In this document: positions 18,909 to 26,677 of the stretch, in pieces
How positions within the stretch are numbered: position 1 is the first letter of the stretch
How the letters are laid out: each line of letters starts with the position of its first letter
Assembly: GCA_020721175.1 (NCBI GenBank)
Contig: DYNH01000004.1
Location: 1 to 32,132 of the forward strand
DNA: 32,132 nt
Direction of reading: 5' to 3'
From: Trichlorobacter lovleyi
GTDB lineage: Bacteria; Desulfobacterota; Desulfuromonadia; Geobacterales; Pseudopelobacteraceae
Translations under genes and position numbers: made by a program
The notes under the pieces: generated by a model
Database searches by the model: none
Seen by the model: the letters and a program-made list of their open reading frames with translations, nothing else
Told to the model about the DNA's origin: nothing

Positions 18909-20066
18909 ATGGGTATCTATTCAAATACAGTCAGCATCAGTCAGTTCAGAATTTCAGGGGAACTGCCGGATCAGGATCTTTTTAACTGGCTGCAAACTGC
19001 CCTTGCAGGCCGTAGTTTTAAAAGTATTGAACAGTCTGCGGAAGAAACGGCTGAAGGCTGGGTACATACTGACAACCCTGATTATGCGGAATTTACAACT
19101 CCGGATACCTGCTGGCGTGATCGTTATCTGTTTTTTACATATCGCCGTGACCAGCGAAAGATTCCTTCAGCACTTCTGAAATCGCATATCAGTCGTGCTG
19201 AGAAAGAATATCTGGCCAGGCGACCAGAAATGAAACGCCCCCCCAAGAGCGAACGGGAAGAGATATCCGAACGGGTCAAGCTGTCTCTCCTTGCCAGAAC
19301 CCTGCCTGCTCCTGTCACAGTTGATCTGGTCTGGCAGCCGGATAAAGGACTTGTCACCTTATTTTCTACTTCTCAAAAGGTAATAGAACGCTTTGAAGAG
19401 CTGTTCAACAAGAGCTTTGAAAATCTTCGGCCACTGCGTATCTATCCATACAAACGAGCATTTGACCTGTTGGATGAGAATCTAAGAGAAAGACTTGTTG
19501 CAGTAAACCAGGCCCCTACAGAAGCGGCCCTGGACGAAATTCAGTGTAATATCTGGATAGGGCAGGATTTTTTACTCTGGTTACTGAACAGAGGTCTGGA
19601 GGGTGAATCTTTCCGGACCTGCACAGAAGGTCACCTTGAAACCGGAACCCCTTTTTCAGCATGGATTGACGACAAGATTCATCTGCAGGGAGGCGGGGAG
19701 TCCGGCCTTCAGAAGGTTGCTGTGTCAGGTTCCCAAGACAGGTATCTGGAAGCCCGCACTGCGCTAAAAAGTGGCAAAACAATCAGTAGCGCAGTGATCC
19801 ACCTTGAAAAAGATGACCTGCAGTGGCGCTTCTCATTAAACGGAGATATGTTTACTTTTGGCTCATTCAAATCCCCATCGGTAAAGATTGAGCGTGATGG
19901 GGGGGATCAGATTTCTGAACTGGAATCCGTTTTTTATGAACGATTGTACCTGCTGGAGTCCGGTTTACAGATGTTTGACAGTCTGCTGGTCTGCTTTTTA
20001 AAGCAGCGGCTAGGAGATGAGTGGACTAACTGCATGAGCATCATTAATGCCTGGCTGGAAGATTAG
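18909..20066 (+). CDS. RdgC-like recombination-associated protein
   Basis: The 385-residue protein resembles RdgC, a ring-shaped DNA-binding protein that modulates RecA and exonuclease activity. The middle has a Lys/Arg-rich helix followed by LLARTLPAPVTVDLVWQPDKGLVTLFSTSQKVIERFEELF, and the C-terminal half has IGQDFLLWLL, ARTALKSGKTISSAVIHL, WRFSLNGDMFTFGSF and a final LESVFYERLYLLESGLQMFDSLLVCFLKQRL, all in the order expected for this family. It is longer than E. coli RdgC (303). A clear AAGG-AAGG site precedes the ATG at 18909. Identification is by sequence feel rather than a residue-level alignment, so I leave the symbol empty. Confidence 0.65.
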   Translation: MGIYSNTVSISQFRISGELPDQDLFNWLQTALAGRSFKSIEQSAEETAEGWVHTDNPDYAEFTTPDTCWRDRYLFFTYRRDQRKIPSALLKSHISRAEKEYLARRPEMKRPPKSEREEISERVKLSLLARTLPAPVTVDLVWQPDKGLVTLFSTSQKVIERFEELFNKSFENLRPLRIYPYKRAFDLLDENLRERLVAVNQAPTEAALDEIQCNIWIGQDFLLWLLNRGLEGESFRTCTEGHLETGTPFSAWIDDKIHLQGGGESGLQKVAVSGSQDRYLEARTALKSGKTISSAVIHLEKDDLQWRFSLNGDMFTFGSFKSPSVKIERDGGDQISELESVFYERLYLLESGLQMFDSLLVCFLKQRLGDEWTNCMSIINAWLED

Positions 20067-20088
20067 AGACGCAAAATATTGCGTCTCT
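20065..20088 (+). terminator. hairpin at the end of the RdgC-like gene
   Basis: AGAGACGCAA (20065-20074) and TTGCGTCTCT (20079-20088) form a perfect 10-base-pair stem with a 4-base loop, overlapping the stop codon. It is followed by GGCTATTTATAT, not a real U-run, so it is a probable 3'-end hairpin rather than a textbook terminator. Confidence 0.5.
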
Positions 20089-20164
20089 GGCTATTTATAT
20101 CCGTTATATTAAAATTATTAGACTGTTTGGCAAGCCCATAGATCAATACCAACAAGGTGTTACG

Positions 20165-20506
20165 CTATTTTTTACGACGTGCGGCCATTGACACCACCTT
20201 CTGTCCTGCATCAGCCGGAATCTCCTTTTTGGCCGGTTTTGCTGACTCTTCCATCCGCCTCCGATCTTCTTCAAGCGGTGAAACCAGCCTTTCAATGCGC
20301 AGCGGAGTGCCTCCCATGGTAAATGGCATCTCCTCAAGCTGTTCTTCATCAAGAATCCAGGTGAATATCTGTAGTGGAAAAGTCAGTACAAGCAGTTTTA
20401 CCTGCCACCAGCCAGCCTTAACATCCGGAGAAATCTCCTCAACCCTTGCATAAAAACCAGGTTTTTCATCAACATGCACCAGTACAAGATCAAATTCCAG
20501 AATCAT
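20165..20506 (-). CDS. conserved-looking hypothetical protein, 113 residues
   Basis: I recognise no family. The frame is open upstream, but the ATG at 20506 has AAGGG seven bases before it and starts a coherent peptide (MILEFDLVLVHVDEKPGFYARVEEISPDVKAGWWQV), so I use it. The protein looks like a small beta-rich domain, with a central hydrophobic strand (VKLLVLTFPLQIFTWIL) and a basic, charged C-terminal tail rich in Lys and Arg. No signal peptide is present. It is convergent with the RdgC-like gene and lies 164 bases downstream of the ACT-like gene on the same strand. Confidence 0.65.
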   Translation of the reverse strand: MILEFDLVLVHVDEKPGFYARVEEISPDVKAGWWQVKLLVLTFPLQIFTWILDEEQLEEMPFTMGGTPLRIERLVSPLEEDRRRMEESAKPAKKEIPADAGQKVVSMAARRKK

Positions 20507-20670
20507 TTGTAATCCCTTGCAAAATTGGAATATCCACCGGAATGTGTCCCAGGAGCAGAACTGGTGAAGGACCACAACTGAGATTACCGGCACGTTTAAG
20601 GAATCGGATATTATGCACATTTTTCAGGTTGTAGCAACACCAAGATTCCTTAAAATCCTTCAAAGCAGCA

Positions 20671-21234
20671 TCAGTTCTCCTCCTCAAGTCTCTCCTTCAG
20701 TGCTGAAACAGCCTCTTTAGATGGTATACTTGATCCAAGCCCCTTTAACCAGAACCGGTCGAAAATCCTGTTGTTTTTAGTTTCAACCAGCATTTTTACA
20801 GGAAATAGCGAAAACAGGCTGAACCTGTTCAGAAGTGAAGACAGGATGCCAATCCGGTCTGGTCCGCCCGCCTCTAGATAAAGACTGCCATCGCAATCCG
20901 TTGAAAACTCCATTTTCAGACTCTCAATACAGAGTGACTCAGCCTTGACTGCACTTGATGATTCCCTGCTAAGGCCGATGTAATCGAGGTCGTCAGGTCT
21001 AATATCAGTAGTTGTAAAATCCAGATTTAGTCTTGCACTCCATTGCATGCCAACGCCCCTGGCAGCCTCTACCCTTGTGATATTAATATTTCTATGGGCC
21101 AATCCGTTACTAAGATGACCTACCCAACCTGGGGCAAACCGTCCCTTGAGGTCAACCTGGTAACATTGCAAACCAAGATAATTCATATACACATCTGACT
21201 CTATTTTGTTCGATACTGCTGCAAATTTATGCAT
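20671..21234 (-). CDS. ACT-like domain protein, probable small-ligand regulator
   Basis: This protein of about 187 residues has a C-terminal segment, LYLEAGGPDRIGILSSLLNRFSLFSLFPVKMLVETKNNRIFDRFWLKG, with the shape of an ACT domain (beta strand, xPDRxGxL turn, helix, two strands), like the ACT repeats of GlnD. The N-terminal half (KGRFAPGWVGHLSNGLAHRNINITRVEAARGVGMQWSARLNLDF) looks like a second ACT-like repeat. No catalytic domain is attached, so it may sense an amino acid or other small ligand. Two starts are possible: GTG at 21243 (SD AGGG) or ATG at 21234 (SD AGGTGG); I use the ATG. Confidence 0.6.
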   Translation of the reverse strand: MHKFAAVSNKIESDVYMNYLGLQCYQVDLKGRFAPGWVGHLSNGLAHRNINITRVEAARGVGMQWSARLNLDFTTTDIRPDDLDYIGLSRESSSAVKAESLCIESLKMEFSTDCDGSLYLEAGGPDRIGILSSLLNRFSLFSLFPVKMLVETKNNRIFDRFWLKGLGSSIPSKEAVSALKERLEEEN

Positions 21235-21289
21235 ATCAGCCACCTGTTACCCTGCCTGGTAATGTTTTAAAGGAACTTATTCATTAGTC

Positions 21290-21343
21290 ATGCCAAACAG
21301 GAGTTTGGTTACAGCGCTAACAGGAGTTTGGGGTCTTTGGCAT
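21290..21343. repeat. short inverted and direct repeats of unknown role
   Basis: ATGCCAAA at 21290-21297 is mirrored by TTTGGCAT at 21336-21343. Between them the 12-base string ACAGGAGTTTGG occurs twice, about 23 bases apart. A run of A follows on the plus strand, so it is not a standard terminator in either direction. It may be a remnant of an inserted element near the Rpn pseudogene. Confidence 0.4.
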
Positions 21344-21509
21344 AAAAAAAATCTATCAAGAAGGGCAAATTATTCAGCAGTTTAATGGCAAATTTTGCAG
21401 GTTTTTAGGAGATTTTACAGAAAATTGGAAGAAACAGCCGGTGAATCAAAAACGGAAACAGGCTTTCCCCAAAGTTAACACTTCAGAGCAAGCTGATTTA
21501 GCATTATGA

Positions 21510-21921
21510 TCAAACGGCCTGAAAGTCCATTTCCGACTGAGGCAGGACATCTCCTTCAAAGCAACTGAAGTCCAGAATGCCAATAAAGATGACCTGACCA
21601 AGTTTTGGGTAGTCTTCACCTTTGTTAATCTGCCCGGTGTAGTACTGTGCGCGATTATGAAAGGAATGTTTGCGCTCTACCTGCATCTCGACAATAAATG
21701 ATACGCCACGGTTGTCTACCGCTTTTATGTCCAGTATGGTTTCTTTAAGGGATGGCAATATCCGGAGGCTACCAGGGGTTTTTAAGACTTACCTCACGGA
21801 TGCTTTTTTCTCCTTGAAGGTCAAGCACGGCATTCAAAAAGCCTATCAGAATATCCTTATGCTTTTCACTGCCAAATACCTTCTTGAAGGCTATGTCGGT
21901 TTTAACATCTACAAATTGCAT
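21510..21921 (-). pseudogene. decayed Rpn-family nuclease/transposase-like gene (PD-(D/E)XK)
   Basis: The first part reads MQFVDVKTDIAFKKVFGSEKHKDILIGFLNAVLDL, the typical start of Rpn (recombination-promoting nuclease, also annotated as PD-(D/E)XK transposase) proteins, from the ATG at 21921. A TAG at 21771-21769 interrupts it after LKNPW, where relatives have Gln. After a frameshift near 21747-21757 the second part continues with LKETILDIKAVDNRGVSFIVEMQVERK, which carries the catalytic Asp and ExQ, and KGEDYPKLGQVIFIGILDF. A few residues seem deleted before KGEDYP and the last third is absent (the family is usually near 300 residues). It is thus a nonfunctional remnant of a common mobile-like family. 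Confidence 0.88.
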
Positions 21922-22118
21922 AAAAAACCCGCAGTATGAACGTTCTGTAAATGTATGATGCGTTCGCAAAAGCTCAAAAATCGCCTGTTTTTAGCCTAGT
22001 AACATACTGATATTACTGAAGTTCAAAAACTAAAAATCGAGAATTTGCGAGGGCATCAATGTATAATTTCAAATGCTGGTAAAGGAACAAAAATCTGCAT
22101 TTTTTTGCCTGGCACTAT

Positions 22119-22946
22119 TTAACATTTATCCTTATAAGCCTTATAGTTCAAGACATGCAGGTTCTCGGTAATCCCTGACACACCTGGTATTTCACTTACT
22201 ACCCGCATGGCTGCCTGTTTTTCCTGTTCTGATCCGAGGTAGCCTGACAGATTCACCTGACCATCTTCTACGTCAATTCTAAAGGGACGATACTCCAGCT
22301 CGTCTGATTTCAGGAGGGCAGATTCGATCTTTTTGACCATAATTGTATTTTCAATTTTGGCTACTGACCACTCATCAGCCTCTTTAAGTTTAGGGTCTCT
22401 GGCTGCTGCAACAACAGCGTCAATAATTGAACCTGGAGACATTCGTGATGTGTTGAAAATCATGTCATAACTTAACGGATCATTCCAGTCGCGATCAAAA
22501 TAGAAGTGAATAAACCCACCTCGCTGGTGATCGCTGCGCCGGATTAAATTCTGTGCAAGATCCGGGTCAAGCCATTCCCTTTCCGCAAACTGCTCAACCC
22601 GCTCTTCAAAATCTGCCACGAAACGCAGCCGGAGTACATTTTCACAATTTTGCAGTAAATCCTGACCACCACGCCCATACAATATAACGTTACCGTTTTT
22701 GGCAAAGTCAAGGATCATCAATTCAATCAGATTCAGTGAAGCTGCCCTGGCACGATCCTCTACAGTGTTGTAGGAAGGCGGTTTTTCATCAACTGCCTGA
22801 AACATGTCAATACTTAATCCGTATTCTGCAGCAGAACAGGCCAGTTTGGGGCCATCAACCAGTATATACTTCAGCTTTCTTGAAAGCTCCCTGGCAATAC
22901 CATATGCTCCGGTTCCCATCTCTCGAGAAATTGTTATAATCGGCAT
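22119..22946 (-). CDS. cytidylate-kinase-like protein fused to a BON domain
   Basis: The N-terminal 190 or so residues match the cytidylate-kinase-like family: PIITISREMGTGAYGIARELSRKL is the P-loop region, followed by VILYGRGGQDLL and LRLRFVADFEERVEQFAERE. This loop lacks the Lys-Ser/Thr of a standard Walker A, as is common in the family. From about residue 205 the protein carries a BON-like domain (KIESALLKSDELEYRPFRIDVEDGQVNLSGYLGSEQEKQAAMRVVSEIPGVSGI), a module usually found in periplasmic or membrane-associated proteins; here there is no signal peptide. Function is not known. The ATG at 22946 has GAGG-like bases upstream. It is divergent from the methyltransferase-like gene. Confidence 0.75.
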   Translation of the reverse strand: MPIITISREMGTGAYGIARELSRKLKYILVDGPKLACSAAEYGLSIDMFQAVDEKPPSYNTVEDRARAASLNLIELMILDFAKNGNVILYGRGGQDLLQNCENVLRLRFVADFEERVEQFAEREWLDPDLAQNLIRRSDHQRGGFIHFYFDRDWNDPLSYDMIFNTSRMSPGSIIDAVVAAARDPKLKEADEWSVAKIENTIMVKKIESALLKSDELEYRPFRIDVEDGQVNLSGYLGSEQEKQAAMRVVSEIPGVSGITENLHVLNYKAYKDKC

Positions 22947-23052
22947 CTGAACTCACTCCTCCAGTTTAACAGTGTATACATTACCAATTAACACGTTATG
23001 CTTGTCTATACAAGACAGCAGTGTTAGGCTTGTGCCGGATAAAGGAGATACC

Positions 23053-23640
23053 GTGCCGGACAGCCTGAATTTTACGATACGACTGACTGTATTTTTTGTT
23101 ATTCATTCTCTGCTGGCTGCCCCAGGTATCAAAGCCCGCATTTGTAAAATTACCAAAAGACAGATGCCTGGCTACCGACTTCTTTACAATCTGCTATCAA
23201 TGGCACTGTTCAGTTGGGTAATACTTGCCTGGCATTCCGCCAGTGTCATTTTTGTAGCACCTGGCATCTGGAGTCTTGTAATGCATGGATTGCAATTCAT
23301 AATTATCTGTACAGCTTTTATCTGCCTCAAACAGACCGGTCTTTCCAGTTTTATGGGAACGGATTTCAATAAAACTGAAGAAAAACAATTATTCAAAACA
23401 TCTGGTTGTTATTCTGTAGTACGACATCCCCTCTATCTGCTGGGAATACTTTTTATGCTGCTGAATCCGGTCATCACTACGCGATGGCTTGTGTTAACGC
23501 TGTTTAGCATCCCATATCTGATATTTGGTGCAATACTTGAAGAGCGTCGTATGATTAGTCAATTGGGAGACAAATTCCAACAGTACCAGCGTGATGTACC
23601 GTTCCTGATCCCCAAACCGATTCGCCATATCTGTAAATGA
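23053..23640 (+). CDS. isoprenylcysteine carboxyl methyltransferase-like membrane protein
   Basis: The product of 195 residues has about five membrane segments (TIRLTVFFVIHSLLAAPGI, YNLLSMALFSWVILAW, IWSLVMHGLQFIIICTAF, LGILFMLLNPVI, LFSIPYLIFGAIL). The C-terminal SVVRHPLYLLGILFM and ILEERRMISQLGDKFQQYQRDVPFLIPK match the AdoMet-binding signature shared by ICMT and phospholipid methyltransferases. I use the GTG at 23053, which has AAAGGAG five bases upstream, instead of the GTG at 22972, which has none; both are in frame. The substrate cannot be inferred; bacterial members methylate diverse membrane substrates. Confidence 0.75.
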   Translation: MPDSLNFTIRLTVFFVIHSLLAAPGIKARICKITKRQMPGYRLLYNLLSMALFSWVILAWHSASVIFVAPGIWSLVMHGLQFIIICTAFICLKQTGLSSFMGTDFNKTEEKQLFKTSGCYSVVRHPLYLLGILFMLLNPVITTRWLVLTLFSIPYLIFGAILEERRMISQLGDKFQQYQRDVPFLIPKPIRHICK

Positions 23641-23646
23641 CAATTA

Positions 23647-23793
23647 GTAACTATTCAGCGTAATAAGCAGAGCTTGCAAAAAAAATCTGTCATCCCCGAA
23701 CGATTCTATCGGGGATACGGCTTTAGAACCAACTCCAGATTCCCGATTGCACCCTCGGGAATGACACAATTTGATAGCGTGCTGAATGATTAC
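23647..23793 (+). repeat. interspersed hairpin repeat, type 2, copy C
   Basis: This 147-base element has terminal inverted repeats: GTAACTATTCAGCG at 23647-23660 and, on the other strand from 23793 inward, GTAATCATTCAGCACG. Inside, AGCTTGCAAAAAAAATCTGTC, TCATCCCCGAA, CTATCGGGGAT, CCAGATTCCCGATT and GGGAATGACA follow in the same order as copy D at 9564-9707. ATCCCCGA and TCGGGGAT form a hairpin. It lies directly after the methyltransferase-like gene. Confidence 0.85.
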
Positions 23794-23808
23794 GATAATT
23801 AAAACTAT

Positions 23809-24603
23809 TCATTCAATCTCTAAAGAGATCACCAAATTACAAGATTTTAAGACTGTACCGCTTTGAATCGTTACTGGCACCCTTAGAACTGTACTTCCTG
23901 ACAGAAAAAGTCTCGATTCAGGTAGTTTGATTGTCTCTTGGATCTGCTCCTGACTTGTTTCAGAAACATCCGCTCCTCCCCCCTGTTTAACATTCAGGCT
24001 AGTGACTGATTCCGTGGCTGTTTCGGCAATTTCCAGCCTTATTTTTTGCATCACATCCTGGGAAAGCCTTGCAAGTGACTGCAACAGACCGGCCCTGCTT
24101 GCTGAAGAACAGGCAACGGTTCTGGAAGCATCAAAAAAGGCCTCAATTTCTCGATAATCCCCTGCAGCAGGTTCAAAATCACAGGACAGCCAGAACCTGG
24201 GCAGATCACGCAAATCCCTGTAATAGCCAGACAGCATTGAACGCAACACCCTCAGGCTTTCCATAGCCTCTTCGCCACCTGTTTTTCCAACTGCTGTCAC
24301 AAAAATAAGGCCGTCCACCCCTTTCAACGTCATCTTCCACATACCTGGATTGGTAACTGGACCGGTGAGCGTATACAGGTGAAATCTTACCCGGTACCCA
24401 TTCAGACTTGATGATTCAAATGGAACATAGTCAAAAAAAAGCAGGGTATCACTGCCTGTCAAGGTGGTTTTTAGTGGTCCACACAAATCAGGTTTGATTC
24501 TCTGATGAATAAAACGTAACAGTTCCCCTTTTCCACAACCATGACTGCCGAAGTAAACAATCTTTGCATTTATTTCTCGTTTTGCGTGATTAATAACAGC
24601 CAT
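23809..24603 (-). CDS. degenerate MglA-like small-GTPase protein with C-terminal extension
   Basis: The first 200 residues align in order with MglA, the Ras-like GTPase that sets polarity in Myxococcus: AVINHAKREINAKIVYFG, DTLLFFDYVP, YRVRFHLYTL and LKGVDGLIFV. The nucleotide motifs are damaged: the P-loop reads GSHGCGKGEL (Lys25 kept, the next Thr/Ser is Gly26), PGQ after LYT is replaced by TGP (residues 80-82), and the NKxD segment reads LSCDF (about 139-143). It may bind nucleotide poorly or not hydrolyse it. A 65-residue beta-rich tail follows. The ATG at 24603 is 23 bases after the upstream gene; no MglB/Roadblock partner is seen. Confidence 0.75.
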   Translation of the reverse strand: MAVINHAKREINAKIVYFGSHGCGKGELLRFIHQRIKPDLCGPLKTTLTGSDTLLFFDYVPFESSSLNGYRVRFHLYTLTGPVTNPGMWKMTLKGVDGLIFVTAVGKTGGEEAMESLRVLRSMLSGYYRDLRDLPRFWLSCDFEPAAGDYREIEAFFDASRTVACSSASRAGLLQSLARLSQDVMQKIRLEIAETATESVTSLNVKQGGGADVSETSQEQIQETIKLPESRLFLSGSTVLRVPVTIQSGTVLKSCNLVISLEIE

Positions 24604-24626
24604 ATATAATTGTATATTCCAGATTA

Positions 24627-25544
24627 CTAATGTTTTTTGCTTAAAAGCATCCGTTTTGCCTGAGTAGATATAACTGATGAAATATTACGGCTTTTGGCAT
24701 AACCAGCCAGGTCTTTTTCTGTCACTGTACCCAGATAACGCAAGGCATTGGTCAACGGAGTCTTTGGATTTTCAACTAATGCCTTTCTAATCTGGTAGTT
24801 TTTAACCCATTCCCTGTTTGCACAAATAAGGCGAATAATTTCGTCGTTCTGTACACCTGATTTCAAGACATTAAGCACTTCAGGTTCAGTTATACGAGGA
24901 TTTTTTATCACTCCGCTACTCACCAGTTTGTTGGCATCTTTGATCAATATCTTACGCCACTCCTTATCACCGGTCAGTGCCATCTTGATTTTATCAGCAA
25001 TTGACATTGTCTGGGCCTGTTTGTATTTGCTCTGGTACTCCTCGCTAGTCTGGTCAGCTTCAAAGTCAGGTAACTCTTCCTGTTCCGATTCTGGTAGTGG
25101 TGGAAACTGTTCATCATCCTGCAACTCTTCGTCAAAGGTTACCAAATCGGATGTATCTACCCCTGATTCAGCCGCCGCTTCCTGTTCGGATAACTTTTTC
25201 AGCAAGGAAGAGGTAACATCTGCCAAGGCCGGGTGCTTTAACAGTAGTGTTCTTATGTTGGGACGTTTACCGACTATCAGGGCAAAGGTGTGAAGAATTG
25301 CAGGATGCAGGTCAGGCCATTCAGAAAGACAGTTGAAGGCCTCATCCACTAAATCCTGAATTGTTGATACAGCTAGAGACCTGACAGCAGTATCAGTATC
25401 TTTACTAAGGCAAAACAGTAATAACAACTGTTCACGGGGCCCAAGATTCGCATTACCGCCGGCACCAAGCAGGCGCTGCTGTACAGGGACATCAGGTCCT
25501 GCGAAAGCCAAAACCGATGCAGGTATGCTTATTTTCAGAGACAC
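24627..25544 (-). CDS. unnamed helical protein with conserved C-terminal module
   Basis: I do not recognise a named domain, although I recall comparable C-terminal modules in other deltaproteobacteria. This 305-residue protein has an N-terminal helical part (about 1-125), an acidic linker rich in Glu, Asp and Pro (about 130-175), and a C-terminal helical module from about residue 180 that begins MSIADKIKMALTGDKEWRKILIKDANKLV, followed by IKNPRITEPEVLNVLKSG, ICANREWVKNYQIRKALVENPKTPL and a final repeat of the same flavour. The repeated pattern of short amphipathic helices with Asn/Pro turns suggests a HEAT-like or leucine-rich variant fold. It lies 15 bases downstream of the SPOR gene and 23 upstream of the degenerate GTPase gene, so all three are probably co-transcribed and may work together. 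Confidence 0.6.
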   Translation of the reverse strand: MSLKISIPASVLAFAGPDVPVQQRLLGAGGNANLGPREQLLLLFCLSKDTDTAVRSLAVSTIQDLVDEAFNCLSEWPDLHPAILHTFALIVGKRPNIRTLLLKHPALADVTSSLLKKLSEQEAAAESGVDTSDLVTFDEELQDDEQFPPLPESEQEELPDFEADQTSEEYQSKYKQAQTMSIADKIKMALTGDKEWRKILIKDANKLVSSGVIKNPRITEPEVLNVLKSGVQNDEIIRLICANREWVKNYQIRKALVENPKTPLTNALRYLGTVTEKDLAGYAKSRNISSVISTQAKRMLLSKKH

Positions 25545-25559
25545 TTAAAAAGACTCCTG

Positions 25560-26585
25560 TTACTCAATCGCCGGTGTGCCAATACCGGCTGACCTCAATT
25601 TTTTTACAGCATCTTCAGCGGTCTTGCGGTCAGTAAAGGTGCCTGCTGTCAACTTACGTGAGGTGAGCGGCACTGCTATCTTTTTAATGGTTACCTTAAT
25701 ACCACTGGAGGCAAGTCGCTGCTGTTCAGAAATTGCCCCGCTCTGCACTGCGTAAGAACCCGCGTATACTTCATGCTTACCGCCCCTCTGTACAGTAAAG
25801 CCGACTCCAGCCTTGGACTTTAGCATATCTACAGCCTGTATGGCCTGATCTCTATTTGTATACTCATTATAAAACAGACGATTCATTGTAACTGAACGTC
25901 TTGGACCACTTGTCATAACAGGGTTAAGGCCAATCTTTTTAACCTTGACCATATCTGCCGCCAGTGTCTCTTCGATAACATAAAGCCCTACCAGCACTGT
26001 CCAGGGGCCACTTTTTTTAATTACTACCGGCTGCTTGACAGCAGGTATGGCAGTTTTTGAATCAGCCTGAACTGGCTTGTTGTCTTTAGAATTTGATGAT
26101 GCAACTTTTTTAGGTTCTTCCTTAATAGCAGGAGCCACGGGCTTAGCAGGAGACACTGTATTTTTTACAGCCGCTGAAGGAGCTTCCGGCCTGGATTGCG
26201 AGGGCTTTTTTTTAGCCGTTTTTGCTGCAGGCACTGGCTGTGTCTTCACTTCAACAGATTTCTGAGGTGATTTTACAGCAGGAACCGCTGTTGCCGCAAT
26301 CTGAGGTTTTTCCGTTGTAACAGTCTGGCCCTTTGGGTCATCGGGCTTTGCTGTCTCTGCAACTGCAGGGCCGCGAGGAGGTAATGTCTTCTTCACAACC
26401 TGGGGTGGAGGCTGGGGAGGTGGCGGCGATTCCTGTGGACGGATCAGGCCAGTAAAGAAATACAGGTAGCCAAATCCACCCAGCATGACAAGTAACAAAA
26501 CCACCAATCCGGTCTGGCGGCCCTTTTCATTTTCTTTAGCCTGTGTTTCTCCTTCTTTTGGCTCTTTACTGAACTTAAAATCCAT
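25560..26585 (-). CDS. SPOR-domain membrane protein
   Basis: The 341-residue protein has a short charged N-terminus, one membrane segment at about residues 25-45 (TGLVVLLLVMLGGFGYLYFFTGL), a long Pro/Lys/Ala-rich linker to about residue 190, and a C-terminal part with two SPOR-like repeats (WTVLVGLYVIEETLAADMVKVKKIGLNPVM; then YAGSYAVQSGAISEQQRLASSGIKVTIKK with TAGTFTDRKTAEDAVKKLRSAGI). SPOR domains bind glycan strands lacking stem peptides at division sites, so the linker probably spans the periplasm to reach peptidoglycan. The ATG at 26585 has a GGAGG site. It follows the EF-G-like gene by 92 bases and may share its transcript. Confidence 0.85.
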   Translation of the reverse strand: MDFKFSKEPKEGETQAKENEKGRQTGLVVLLLVMLGGFGYLYFFTGLIRPQESPPPPQPPPQVVKKTLPPRGPAVAETAKPDDPKGQTVTTEKPQIAATAVPAVKSPQKSVEVKTQPVPAAKTAKKKPSQSRPEAPSAAVKNTVSPAKPVAPAIKEEPKKVASSNSKDNKPVQADSKTAIPAVKQPVVIKKSGPWTVLVGLYVIEETLAADMVKVKKIGLNPVMTSGPRRSVTMNRLFYNEYTNRDQAIQAVDMLKSKAGVGFTVQRGGKHEVYAGSYAVQSGAISEQQRLASSGIKVTIKKIAVPLTSRKLTAGTFTDRKTAEDAVKKLRSAGIGTPAIE

Positions 26586-26677
26586 AGATATACCTCCATA
26601 AAAAGGGTCAAATAGTTAGGGAAAGCGGTGAGCAGTTGGCATAGACGCCATGATAGCAACACCGCTGTCCCCATGAA

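Noticed and set aside
22972-23052. Longer start for the methyltransferase-like gene at the GTG at 22972
   Set aside because: There is no ribosome site before it, while the in-frame GTG at 23053 has AAAGGAG at ideal spacing.
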